Position numbers and translations under genes: made by a program
Source of the DNA: ZC4RG30 sp040508085
GTDB taxonomy: Bacteria; Pseudomonadota; Gammaproteobacteria; Steroidobacterales; Steroidobacteraceae
Assembly (NCBI GenBank): GCA_040508085.1
Contig: JBEVNO010000147.1
Location: forward strand, 1-55,343
DNA length: 55,343 nucleotides
Direction: 5' to 3'
Notes under the pieces: model-generated
Seen by the model: the letters and a program-made list of their open reading frames with translations, nothing else
Database searches by the model: none
What the model was told of the DNA's origin: nothing
In this document: positions 8,499 to 17,003 of the stretch, one piece after another
Layout of the letters: each line of letters opens with the position of its first letter
Position numbering within the stretch: the stretch's first letter is position 1

Positions 8499-9791
8499 AT
8501 GTCGCGCCGGCTCTATTCACTGCTGCTTTATTGCCTGTTGCCCGGCGCGCTGCTGTGGACGCTGTGGCGCGGCTGGCGTCATCGCGATTACCGCGACAAC
8601 CTGCGGCACCGCCTCAGCGTGGCGCTGCCGGCGCGTGCCGACCGCCCGCTGTGGTTCCACGCGGCCTCGGTGGGCGAAGTGCGCGCGCTGGTGCCGCTGC
8701 TGGGGTTGTTCAGCGCGGCTGACCTGCCGCTGCTGGTGACGGTCGGCACACCGACAGGTCTGGCGCGCGCGCGCGCACTGTGGGGGCATCTGCCTGCCGT
8801 GTCGCTGCGGGCCGCACCATGGGATCTGCCCGGCGCGGCGCGGCGTTTCATGGCGGCGCAGCGGCCACGCGCCGGAGTGTTCGTGGAGAGCGAGCTGTGG
8901 CCGAACCTGGTCGCTGCCGCGCGCGACGCCGATGTGCCGCTGGTGCTGGTCAGTGCACGCCTGTCGGCGCGATCACTGCAGCGCTACCTGCGCTGGCTGC
9001 CGCGCCTGATGCATGCCACCGTGGCCGCCTTCAGCGCCATCGGCGCGCAGAGCGAGGCCGATCGCGAACGCTTCACGCAGCTGGGTGGTGTGGCGGTGTC
9101 CGTGACTGGCAACCTGAAGTTCGATCTCGCCATCCCGGATGCCGTGGTCGCGCGCGGCGATGAGCTGCGCAGGCATTGGGCAGGGCAGCGGGCCCTGTGG
9201 GTGGCGGGCAGCACGCATGCAGGCGAAGAAGAGCAATGCCTCGCCGCCCACGCGCTGCTGCTGGCCGCCACGAGCCACCAGCCCCAGCCGCCGCTGCTCG
9301 CCATCGCGCCGCGCCGGCCGGAGCGCTTCGATCAGGTCGCACGGCTGCTGGCCGGCCGGCATCCGGGCTTCGCGCGCAGCTCCACTCCGGGCTCGCAGCC
9401 AGGCGCCGTGGATGTGGTGCTCATCGATGAGATGGGAGTGCTGCCCGCGTGGTATGCGGCTGCGGATGCCGTCTTCGTCGGTGGCAGCCTGGTGCCCGTG
9501 GGCGGCCACAACCTGCTCGAGCCGGCACTGCTGGGCCGCCCCGTGCTCAGTGGCCCGCATCAGTTCAATGCGCCTGAGGTGGCAGCCACGCTAAGGAACG
9601 CGGGTGCGCTGCACGAAGTGGATGGCGCCGCGGCGCTGGCCGCGGCGCTGGCAACGTGGCTTGAGGATCCTGCCGTGGCGCGCGCTGTAGGTGCGAAAGC
9701 CGCGGCGGTGACGGTGGCCAACCGGGGTGCGGCCGCGCGTGCCAGCGCCCTGGTCGCGGCCCTGATGGAACGCGACCAGACCCGGGACTGA
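8499..9791 (+). CDS. waaA: 3-deoxy-D-manno-octulosonic acid transferase
   Basis: WaaA (KdtA) transfers Kdo from CMP-Kdo to lipid A precursor at the inner membrane. The 430-residue protein has an N-terminal membrane anchor (LYSLLLYCLLPGALLWTLW), the GT-B N-lobe motif PLWFHAASVGEV, then VESELWPNL and a C-lobe ending in the sugar-nucleotide region VGGSLVPVGGHNLLEP. The ATG at 8499 lies 17 bases after the kdkA stop and gives the family's normal start; an in-frame upstream start inside kdkA is unlikely. Its TGA shares the palindrome TGATCA with the convergent tolC stop. Confidence 0.96.
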   Translation: MSRRLYSLLLYCLLPGALLWTLWRGWRHRDYRDNLRHRLSVALPARADRPLWFHAASVGEVRALVPLLGLFSAADLPLLVTVGTPTGLARARALWGHLPAVSLRAAPWDLPGAARRFMAAQRPRAGVFVESELWPNLVAAARDADVPLVLVSARLSARSLQRYLRWLPRLMHATVAAFSAIGAQSEADRERFTQLGGVAVSVTGNLKFDLAIPDAVVARGDELRRHWAGQRALWVAGSTHAGEEEQCLAAHALLLAATSHQPQPPLLAIAPRRPERFDQVARLLAGRHPGFARSSTPGSQPGAVDVVLIDEMGVLPAWYAAADAVFVGGSLVPVGGHNLLEPALLGRPVLSGPHQFNAPEVAATLRNAGALHEVDGAAALAAALATWLEDPAVARAVGAKAAAVTVANRGAAARASALVAALMERDQTRD

Positions 9792-11201
9792 TCAGGGCGT
9801 GGTCGGCTGCGGCACCGTCAGCCAGCGATTGATCTCTTCCAGCGTGCTGCGGTCGAGGTCCCCGGCCGCCATGCGCAGCTGGATCAGGTTGTTGAGATAC
9901 GAATATTTCGCGGCCGAGTAGTTGGTTTCGGCCTGGATCAGCAGGCGGCGTGAGGTGAGTACGTCGACGGCTGTACGCGTGCCCACTTCGTAGCCGGCTT
10001 CCGTGGCGGCCAGCGCCGTGCGGCTGGATTCCAGCGCCTGCTTCAGCGCCTGCACGCGCGCGATCTCGCTGTTCACGCCGAGATAAGCATCGCGTGCTTC
10101 GCGCTCGGTGTTGCGCGAGGTGCGCTCCAGGCGCTCCTTGGCGGCGATCCACAGATACTCGCTCTGCTTGGTGCGCGAGTAGGTGCCGTATCCCAGGCCG
10201 TTCAGATTCACGCTGAATTGCAGCGCCAGCGACTTGCCGTAGGTCTCGGAGCCACTGGTGGTGACCTGGCCATTGGTCGCGATGCGACGGCCATCGCTGT
10301 CCGAGTAATTGCGTCCCGCCACCAGTTCGACGCTGGGCAGGTAGCCGCCATAGGAACTGCGCACGGAGTCGCGGGCGATGTCCGCGGAAATGCGGCTCGA
10401 AATCAGCGTGGCATTCTGTTCCATCGACACGCGCACCCAGTCTTCCTCGCTGGCCGGATCGGGCGACAGCAGCGGCATGTCTTCCGACGGCTCGTTCAGC
10501 GACACCGGCTTCTCGCCGATGGTGGCGCGCAGCTGCTCCTCCGCGCTGGCCAGCGCGCGTTTGGCGGCGATCACCTGCGCGGCGGCGTTGTCGCGTTCCG
10601 CGCGTGCCTCCTGCACATCGGTGATGGCGATCAGGCCCACTTCGAAGCGCCGCTCGGACTGCTCCAGCTGGCGCGAGATGGCATCGCGCGCGGCTTCCTG
10701 CGCTTCCACGGTGTCCCGGGATTGCAGCACCGCGAAATACTGCTGGCCGACGCGCTGCGCCAGGCCCTGCAGCTGCGCCAGGTAATCGGACTCTGCCTGC
10801 GCCACCTGGCTGTTGGCGGTGCGCAGCGCGATCCAGTCGCCCCATGAGAACAGGCTCTGCCGCAGCTGCAGGCCCCAGGTCTTGCTGGTGCTGATGCTGT
10901 TGCCGCTGGTGTCGCTGCGCGTCGGCAGCGGATCACCGGCAAAGGTGAATTCCTGGAAACCCGTGCCATCGCTCCACGAGCGGCTCTTGCCGGCACTGGC
11001 GCTGGCACCTGGCAGCAGGTTGGCGATGGCCTGCGGACGCGCCTCGCGTTGTGCGCGGCGGTTGGCCTCGGCTTCGCGGATGATCGGGTCATTCACGAGC
11101 GCCTGGTCGTACACCGACAGCAGGTCGGCGCCGCTGGCCGGCAGCGTCGCGACCAGCAGGGCGAGGGCGCCCGTACCCGACCAGAGTTTTCCGCGTTTCA
11201 T
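9792..11201 (-). CDS. tolC: TolC family outer-membrane efflux channel
   Basis: A 469-residue TolC-like protein: signal peptide MKRGKLWSGTGALALLVATL followed by cleavage after ASG-A, then LLSVYDQALVNDP at the mature start, as in TolC of type I secretion and RND pumps. The two long coiled-coil repeats are visible, rich in Ala, Gln and Glu, with VGTRTAVDVLTSRRLL in the second repeat as in TolC proteins. The ATG at 11201 directly precedes the signal peptide and follows a GGAAAG box; an upstream in-frame start would extend it by 30 residues without reason. The methyltransferase upstream is 52 bases away on the same strand. It would serve pumps encoded elsewhere. Confidence 0.95.
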   Translation of the reverse strand: MKRGKLWSGTGALALLVATLPASGADLLSVYDQALVNDPIIREAEANRRAQREARPQAIANLLPGASASAGKSRSWSDGTGFQEFTFAGDPLPTRSDTSGNSISTSKTWGLQLRQSLFSWGDWIALRTANSQVAQAESDYLAQLQGLAQRVGQQYFAVLQSRDTVEAQEAARDAISRQLEQSERRFEVGLIAITDVQEARAERDNAAAQVIAAKRALASAEEQLRATIGEKPVSLNEPSEDMPLLSPDPASEEDWVRVSMEQNATLISSRISADIARDSVRSSYGGYLPSVELVAGRNYSDSDGRRIATNGQVTTSGSETYGKSLALQFSVNLNGLGYGTYSRTKQSEYLWIAAKERLERTSRNTEREARDAYLGVNSEIARVQALKQALESSRTALAATEAGYEVGTRTAVDVLTSRRLLIQAETNYSAAKYSYLNNLIQLRMAAGDLDRSTLEEINRWLTVPQPTTP

Positions 11202-11253
11202 GAGACTTTCCTGGATTCTAGTTGTGCGAACTTGGGGTGTAGCCGCAGGGTCT

Positions 11254-11922
11254 TCAGAACTCGAAGCGATCGACAGCGGCGGTGTGATCAAGCGGGTCGA
11301 TCACCGTCTCGAACAGGCTGTGCACGTCGCGCAGCTGCTTTGCATCCTTGCGGATCAGGCGCGCTTCCATCACGGGTGCGTCGCCGCTGACCACGAACAG
11401 CCGGCCGCCGGGTCCGAGCAATGCTTCGAAGCGGTTGTCGTACACGGGCAGTGAACCGGTGACCACGATGACGTCGTATGCCGGCGCGACCGGCTGCCAG
11501 TGGAATACATCCGCATCTTCAACGCTGGCATTGCCGATGCCCGCGGCGTGCAGGTGCGTGCGGGCCTGGCGCGCAAGCTCAGGGCGGATTTCCAGGCTGT
11601 GCACCTGCCGGGCGAGCAGCCCCAGGCAGGCGGTGAGGTAGCCGGAGCCGGTGCCCACCTCGAGAACTGAATCGGTGTGTTGCACGGTGACCGCCTGCAG
11701 GATGCGACCCACCACGGTGGGGGTGAGCATGTGCTGGTGGTCTGCCAGCGGCACGGCCAGATCACCGTAAGCCGCACCCTGCCAGCCCGACGGCACGAAA
11801 TCCTCCCGCGGCAGGCGTTCGAAGATTTCCAGTACTTCCGGCGGCAGCACCGACCAGGCACGAACCTGCTGGTAAGTCATCTGCGTCCGGGCCAGGGACA
11901 TGGGGGTGTGGGGGGTGTTCAT
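11254..11922 (-). CDS. Protein-L-isoaspartate O-methyltransferase-like protein
   Basis: A 222-residue SAM-dependent methyltransferase of the PCMT family. It carries the LPREDFVP segment near residue 37, a DLAVPL/QHMLTPTVVGRILQAV block (usual PCMT: isoaspartyl-binding region) and the SAM motif VLEVGTGSGYLTACLG near residue 86. The Thr-for-Ser and neighbouring substitutions relative to E. coli Pcm mean repair of isoaspartate is likely but not proven. It precedes tolC on the same strand, an arrangement common in gammaproteobacteria, and diverges from the GGDEF-EAL gene. Confidence 0.88.
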   Translation of the reverse strand: MNTPHTPMSLARTQMTYQQVRAWSVLPPEVLEIFERLPREDFVPSGWQGAAYGDLAVPLADHQHMLTPTVVGRILQAVTVQHTDSVLEVGTGSGYLTACLGLLARQVHSLEIRPELARQARTHLHAAGIGNASVEDADVFHWQPVAPAYDVIVVTGSLPVYDNRFEALLGPGGRLFVVSGDAPVMEARLIRKDAKQLRDVHSLFETVIDPLDHTAAVDRFEF

Positions 11923-12088
11923 AAGGTTGCGGAGTGAAGAATATCAGGTAGCTGATCAATTTACTCTAGCGCTGGCCGCAACTTGTGCCAACCCTTATGT
12001 ACAACCAGACCGTCGCAGATCAGCGACTGGGGTATTGTGCCTGCTTTGGCAAGGATCACGTTCGACCTTAAAAAAATATGCCTGTTTC

Positions 12089-14323
12089 ATGTCTGTAATG
12101 GGGCTTTCAACCCTGCTTTTCGCCTTCGCAGCGCTGGTCTTCCTGGTCCTGTGGCTGTCAGCGCTGCGCCGTGCCCGGACATCCCTGGATGCCGCGCCAG
12201 CCGCCGCCCTGTTCGAGTTGCCGGCGCGGCCGGGGCAGGTCCAGGGTGACGCGGGCGGCCTGTTCGCGCAGGTCGGTGACCGGGTACATGAGGTGGTGCT
12301 GCTGCACAGCGATGTCATCCTCTACGCCAACCCGCAGTTCGCCCAGCTGCTGGGCGTCGATCGCATGGATGTGATGGGCCGGGCGCTGACCGAGCTTGTG
12401 CCTCCCGACCAGATCGATCTGGTGGCCGGACATCTGCGCCGCAGCTTCGATGATTCGGCCGAACTATCCCGCTGCGAGATCGACATCATCGGCATGCAGG
12501 GCCAGCTCACGCGGCTGGAGATCGCCACTGCCCCGGTGGATTTCGCCAGCGGTCGCGCATTGCTGGTCACGGGTGTCGAAGTGATTCCAACGATGACTAC
12601 GCAGGCGCTGGCCGGCGCCACGGGTGTGTTCGAACTCGGTGGCCGCTCGCGCGCCCGCATGGCGCTGGATTCGCTCGGCGAGGCCCTGCTCACCACCGAT
12701 GCCAGTGGCCGCATCGATTACGCCAATCCGGCGGCTGCGGCGCTGCTGGGTGTGGAAGGCCGCGTGCTGGCCGGACAGACGGTGGATGAAGTCATCGCGC
12801 TGGTGGACGAGACCGACCGCAAGCTGCTGCGCGACCCGGTGGACTTGGCGCTGGCCGGCACCACCACCGTGGGCCTCGGGCGCCGCGGTTTTCTGCTGGC
12901 GCGCGGCGCGGGCGCGGAGCGCTCGATCGAACTCACGGCGTCGCCGCTGCGCAGCCGCGACAACGCCGCCGAGGAGATCACCGGCGCCGTGGTGCTGCTG
13001 CATGACGTGACCGAGCTGCGTGGCATCACGCGGCAGATGTCATACCAGGCCGCGCACGATGCCCTTACCGGTCTCATCAACCGCCGCGAGTTCGAGCAGC
13101 AGCTGCGCGTGGCGCTCGAGGCTGCGCATCGCGGCGAGACCCGGCATGTGCTGTGCTATGTCGACCTGGATCGCTTCAAGCTGGTCAACGACACCAGCGG
13201 CCACCAGGCCGGCGACAGCCTGCTGCGGGAAGTCGCCAAGCTGATGCGCGAGGCGGTGCGTGACAGCGATACGGTCGCGCGGCTGGGCGGTGACGAGTTC
13301 GCGCTGCTGCTGCCGGGCTGTCCCATCGATCGTGGCCGCCAGATCGCCGAAGATCTTGCACGCACGGTGGCGGGCCACCGTTTCGTGTGGCGCGACCAGA
13401 TCCACACTATTGGCGCCTCCATCGGCCTGGTCGAGCTGGCGCGTGACAGCGGTTCGGCCGAGGAAGCGCTCGAGGCCGCCGATTCCGCCTGCTACGTGGC
13501 CAAGAAGCTCGGTGACAGCAAGGTGGCCGTGTATTCAGCGCGGGAGGAAGTGCAGGCGCGCCAGAGCGGCGAGCTGCACTGGCTGCGCACGTTGCAGACG
13601 GCGTTGAAGAGCAACAGCTTCCGGCTCTTCTGGCAGCCCATCGTGCCCGCCTATGGCGCCAATGCGGGCGGGCCGGCCATGGAAGTGCTGGTGCGCCTGG
13701 CGGATGAGGATGGACATGAACTGGCACCTGCGGCCGTGGTGCGTGCGGCTGAACGCTACCGCCTGATGGGGTTGATCGACCGCTGGGTGGTGCAGACCGC
13801 GATCACGGCGCTGGGTCGCGGCGCCATCACGCTGGCTGCCGATCGCTCCATCGCCATCAACATCTCCGGCCAGACGCTGTCGGACCAGCCCTTCCTGGAT
13901 TTCGTGGTGGATTGCTTCGACCGCAGCGGCGTCGAGCCGTCGCAGGTGTGCTTCGAGATTGGCGAGAGCGCGGTGGCCAACAACCTGGAAGCGGCACGGC
14001 GCTTCGTCGGTGTGCTGCAGGGCATGGGCTGCCAGTTCGCGCTGGATGATTTCGGCAGCCATCTGGGGTCTTTCTCGTCGCTGAAGAACCTGCCGATGGA
14101 TTACCTGAAGATCGATGGCTCGTTCATGCAGAACCTGGCGCGCGACAGCGTCAGCCAGGCCATGGTCGCGGCCACCATCAAGCTGGCGCGGTCGCTGAAC
14201 TTCAAGGTGATCGCCGAGCAGGTGGAGGATGCGGCGGGCCTGGATGCGGCCCGCAACATAGGCGTGGATTTCGTGCAGGGCTACGCGATCGGCCGGCCCA
14301 CCCCGCTTAACCTCGCGGCCTGA
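12089..14323 (+). CDS. PAS-GGDEF-EAL cyclic di-GMP signalling protein
   Basis: A 744-residue protein: one N-terminal membrane helix (about residues 5-27), two PAS-like regions (about 60-165 and 188-310), a GGDEF domain (about 318-485) and an EAL domain (about 500-740). The cyclase motif GGDEF is at 400-404, with an RxxD inhibitory site at 391-394. In the phosphodiesterase domain the EAL motif reads E532-V-L, but E532, N591, E623, D653, D654, K674 and E710 are in place, so both activities are possible. The ATG at 12089 begins just before the membrane helix; starts further upstream would overlap the divergent methyltransferase gene. A lone signalling gene, with no neighbour that gives its output. 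Confidence 0.9.
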   Translation: MSVMGLSTLLFAFAALVFLVLWLSALRRARTSLDAAPAAALFELPARPGQVQGDAGGLFAQVGDRVHEVVLLHSDVILYANPQFAQLLGVDRMDVMGRALTELVPPDQIDLVAGHLRRSFDDSAELSRCEIDIIGMQGQLTRLEIATAPVDFASGRALLVTGVEVIPTMTTQALAGATGVFELGGRSRARMALDSLGEALLTTDASGRIDYANPAAAALLGVEGRVLAGQTVDEVIALVDETDRKLLRDPVDLALAGTTTVGLGRRGFLLARGAGAERSIELTASPLRSRDNAAEEITGAVVLLHDVTELRGITRQMSYQAAHDALTGLINRREFEQQLRVALEAAHRGETRHVLCYVDLDRFKLVNDTSGHQAGDSLLREVAKLMREAVRDSDTVARLGGDEFALLLPGCPIDRGRQIAEDLARTVAGHRFVWRDQIHTIGASIGLVELARDSGSAEEALEAADSACYVAKKLGDSKVAVYSAREEVQARQSGELHWLRTLQTALKSNSFRLFWQPIVPAYGANAGGPAMEVLVRLADEDGHELAPAAVVRAAERYRLMGLIDRWVVQTAITALGRGAITLAADRSIAINISGQTLSDQPFLDFVVDCFDRSGVEPSQVCFEIGESAVANNLEAARRFVGVLQGMGCQFALDDFGSHLGSFSSLKNLPMDYLKIDGSFMQNLARDSVSQAMVAATIKLARSLNFKVIAEQVEDAAGLDAARNIGVDFVQGYAIGRPTPLNLAA

Positions 14324-14369
14324 TTCTCAAGACCGGGGCGCGGTACGCGGCCCGGCCATTGCGCGCGCG

Positions 14370-15443
14370 CTAGTTCCGGATGGGCCTCACCTCGCCGGGG
14401 TGGATGATGTACACCTGCGAGAATTTCACATCCAGCGCGGCGGAGATGCTGGTGTTCTGGCCGCTGGCATCAGGATTGGCATCCGCCAGATGCAGCAGCG
14501 ACCGCCACAGTGATGGTGCCGAGATCCTTCCATAGTTCAGGTGGTGGGTGGCCCATCCATTGTTGAGCTGGAGGTACCAGGACCACACCGGGGTATAGCC
14601 GCCGACGAAGCCTTCCGCGGATTGCGGCGTGAGCTTGAGCCGGAAGCGCGCGTCGGTCATTTCATGAACGCCCGTGTCATTGAACGCGATGCTCAGCGGC
14701 GCGCGGAAGGTGCCCGGGCCGGCCTCCAGGACACCATTCTTGATGCGTCCCTTGAATGTGTGGACGAATTCGCCTCCCCATCGTGAATCCACCCGCTGCG
14801 TGCCGCCGGCTACGAACTTGCCGGTGGCATCGGTGAACAGCCGGTCCATTCCGCGGTAGGTCGTCACCAGCACTTCGCTGTCATTGACCAGGTCGTCGAC
14901 CTCGGTGATCTCGATGAGCAGCGCATTGAATGTGAAGCGGCGCATCGCGTCCTCTTCATAGAACGCCACGTATGGCAGGGAGTTGTTGTAACCCGACAGG
15001 CAGCCTATGGCGCGGTAGAGTTGATTGTCGATTCCCTGCTCGCCCTCGGGGCTGGTCAGATCCTCCGGCCCGATCCTGCCGTCCAGGTTCAGTCCGGTGC
15101 CGGTGCTGCCCTGGACCTCCTGAAACGGGTAAGGCTCGGCACCGCGGGAGGGATGCCATGTCTCGCCTTCCCACTTCAACTGGGTGTCGACAATCGTCCT
15201 GCGGGTGCCATCGTCGGGATAGAGGATCTTGAATTGTTCGCGCTGCCCATCGTTGAGGCCGTCAGGGCATTCCTGCTTCGCGCCCGGCGTGGTGTAGACG
15301 GCCCATTTGCGGTGGGTCATGACATAGCCGATCGTACGGCCCGGTACGGCCGAAGCGGTTGTCTTCGCCACGGCAGCGGAATCGCCGACCAGGGCAGTAC
15401 CGAAGCTCAGCGCGGCCAGTGCAAGCGGGGTATACGGCTTCAT
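14370..15443 (-). CDS. Exported protein of unknown function
   Basis: A 357-residue protein I do not recognise. It has a signal peptide (MKPYTPLALAALSFGTALVG) and then a soluble, aromatic-rich and acidic body, with Cys residues near 59 and 150 that could pair in the periplasm. VMTHRKWAVYTTPGAKQECP near the N-terminus and LQLNNGWATHHLNYGRIS near the C-terminus look like conserved blocks. It diverges from the PF03640-repeat protein at 15632, so the two may be co-regulated. No enzymatic motif is visible. Confidence 0.72.
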   Translation of the reverse strand: MKPYTPLALAALSFGTALVGDSAAVAKTTASAVPGRTIGYVMTHRKWAVYTTPGAKQECPDGLNDGQREQFKILYPDDGTRRTIVDTQLKWEGETWHPSRGAEPYPFQEVQGSTGTGLNLDGRIGPEDLTSPEGEQGIDNQLYRAIGCLSGYNNSLPYVAFYEEDAMRRFTFNALLIEITEVDDLVNDSEVLVTTYRGMDRLFTDATGKFVAGGTQRVDSRWGGEFVHTFKGRIKNGVLEAGPGTFRAPLSIAFNDTGVHEMTDARFRLKLTPQSAEGFVGGYTPVWSWYLQLNNGWATHHLNYGRISAPSLWRSLLHLADANPDASGQNTSISAALDVKFSQVYIIHPGEVRPIRN

Positions 15444-15490
15444 GCTGTTCTCTTCGCGTCAATCAGGCGTGGCGGATTCATGCGTTCCCC

Positions 15491-15504
15491 AGCATATACA
15501 TGCT
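15491..15504. promoter_or_regulatory. Weak operator-like palindrome in a divergent promoter region
   Basis: AGCATATACATGCT: five-base perfect arms around ATAC, located in the 188-base gap between the two divergent exported-protein genes. Read on the minus strand it contains GTATATGC, one mismatch from the HutC-family consensus GT-N-TA-N-AC. A TATAAA hexamer at 15555-15560 could be the -10 of the rightward gene. This site is clearly weaker than the four described around hut. Confidence 0.25.
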
Positions 15505-15631
15505 TCGCGGCCCCCTGGTGCCATGGCCTTTCCTGAGATCTTCTTTAGCTCCGCTATAAAGTGCGGGAGTGCGCATGCCGGTATCCTTTTCGACCAGGGC
15601 TGTCGGCCCTGGAACAGGAAGGAGTTGCGCG

Positions 15632-17002
15632 ATGGTCCATGTCCACACGGTGTTGCGAGCTGCGCTGGTTGCCGCAGCTGGATTCGCCGCTCCCGTGCTG
15701 GCCGAAACCGGGAAGTACCGGCCGCCGGTCGACTATCTCGAGCACTACGTCAACGAACCGCTGCCGGCGGGATTCGGCGTGCAGCACACCGACGTGGATG
15801 GCCCCGTCTTCGTGGATGCCAGTGGACTGACGCTGTACAAGTGGCCGCTGGGCAGCCTGCGCAATGGTCCGGCGGGGGAGCGCAGGAATGGCGCGCCGGT
15901 CTGCGAAAACGTCAAGCAGACGGTGAACACCGGCTTGATGAGCCCTTTTCCCGGCGGCCTGCTGCTTCCCGATCTGGATACGCGCCCTACCTGCACGCAG
16001 ATGTGGCCACCGGTGCTCGCAGCAGCAGGAGCCGCACCGGTCGGTGAGTGGGGCCTGGTGCAGCGCGCTGATGGCCACAAGCAGTGGACCTACGAAGGAT
16101 TTCCCGTTTATAGATCCGCTCTCGACACCAGGCCAGGGCAGGTCAATGGTGCCGTGCGCGGCGGGCACGGCGATGCGGGGGTGCGCAGGCAGGCCATCGG
16201 GCCGAAGCCGCAGGTTCCTCCCGCGTTCCAGGTGCTGACCGTCGCCACCGGGCGCCTGGTGGTGAATCAGGATGGCTTCTCCGTCTATGTCTGGGATGGC
16301 GACGCGCCGAATACAGCCCGATGCAGGGGCGAGTGCCTGAGTGAGTGGCGCCCGGTTGCGGCCGCGCAGATGGCGCGGCCCGGCGCCGACTGGGATGTGA
16401 TCGAACGGGTGCCGGGCCAGAAGCAATGGGTGTTTCGCGGGCGGCCGGTATATACGCGTATCAAGGAAGCCCGGCCGGCGAGTCTGGAAGGAGAGGACAT
16501 TCCCGGCTGGCACAATGTCTACACGCAGAAGAACCCGGCGGTGCCTGCGGGTTTCACATTGCAGGAGACACGCGCGGGCCGGATCCTGGCAGACGCGAAC
16601 GGCAAGTCCCTCTATATCTATCGTTGCGTGGACGATGCGCTCGACAATCTGTCCTGCGATCACCCGGCATCAACCCAGGCGTATCGTCTGGCGGTGTGCG
16701 GGAAGTCGGATCCGCAGCGTTGCGCGACCATGTTCCCCTACGCACTCGCGCCGCTGGATGCGAAGACCGACAGCCTGATCTGGGCGACCATGTTCGTCGA
16801 TCCGAAGACCGGGAAGAAGGCGCAGCGCGGCGCTGCCGGCGCCCTGCATGTGTGGACCTTCCGCGACAGGCCCATCTATACGCACGGACTGGATCGCAAG
16901 CCTGGCGATATCAACGCCGATGCCTGGGGCGAATTCAACGGCTGGCGCAATGGCTACAAGGGCTTCTTCCTGCGCGACGATTTTCTCAACAACGCCAACT
17001 GA
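15632..17002 (+). CDS. Exported PF03640-type repeat protein
   Basis: A 456-residue protein with signal peptide (MVHVHTVLRAALVAAAGFAA, cleaved near A24) and at least three copies of the 'secreted repeat of lipoprotein' unit (COG4315-like): G-P-V-F-V-D-A-S-G-L-T-L-Y-K-W, then LVVNQDGFSVYVW and RILADANGKSLYIY. Between them lie Cys-containing segments such as NTARCRGECLSEWRPV and the recurring K-Q-W-x-[FY]-x-G-x-P-x-Y close. Related repeats occur in exported proteins with unknown or electron-transfer-linked roles. The ATG at 15632 follows a GGAAGGAG box; the GTG at 15569 would put 21 residues before the signal peptide. Confidence 0.8.
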   Translation: MVHVHTVLRAALVAAAGFAAPVLAETGKYRPPVDYLEHYVNEPLPAGFGVQHTDVDGPVFVDASGLTLYKWPLGSLRNGPAGERRNGAPVCENVKQTVNTGLMSPFPGGLLLPDLDTRPTCTQMWPPVLAAAGAAPVGEWGLVQRADGHKQWTYEGFPVYRSALDTRPGQVNGAVRGGHGDAGVRRQAIGPKPQVPPAFQVLTVATGRLVVNQDGFSVYVWDGDAPNTARCRGECLSEWRPVAAAQMARPGADWDVIERVPGQKQWVFRGRPVYTRIKEARPASLEGEDIPGWHNVYTQKNPAVPAGFTLQETRAGRILADANGKSLYIYRCVDDALDNLSCDHPASTQAYRLAVCGKSDPQRCATMFPYALAPLDAKTDSLIWATMFVDPKTGKKAQRGAAGALHVWTFRDRPIYTHGLDRKPGDINADAWGEFNGWRNGYKGFFLRDDFLNNAN

Positions 17003-17003
17003 C

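Noticed and set aside
11900..12088. Upstream extension of the GGDEF-EAL protein
   Set aside because: The extra 63 codons overlap the divergent methyltransferase gene and encode no conserved sequence before the membrane helix.
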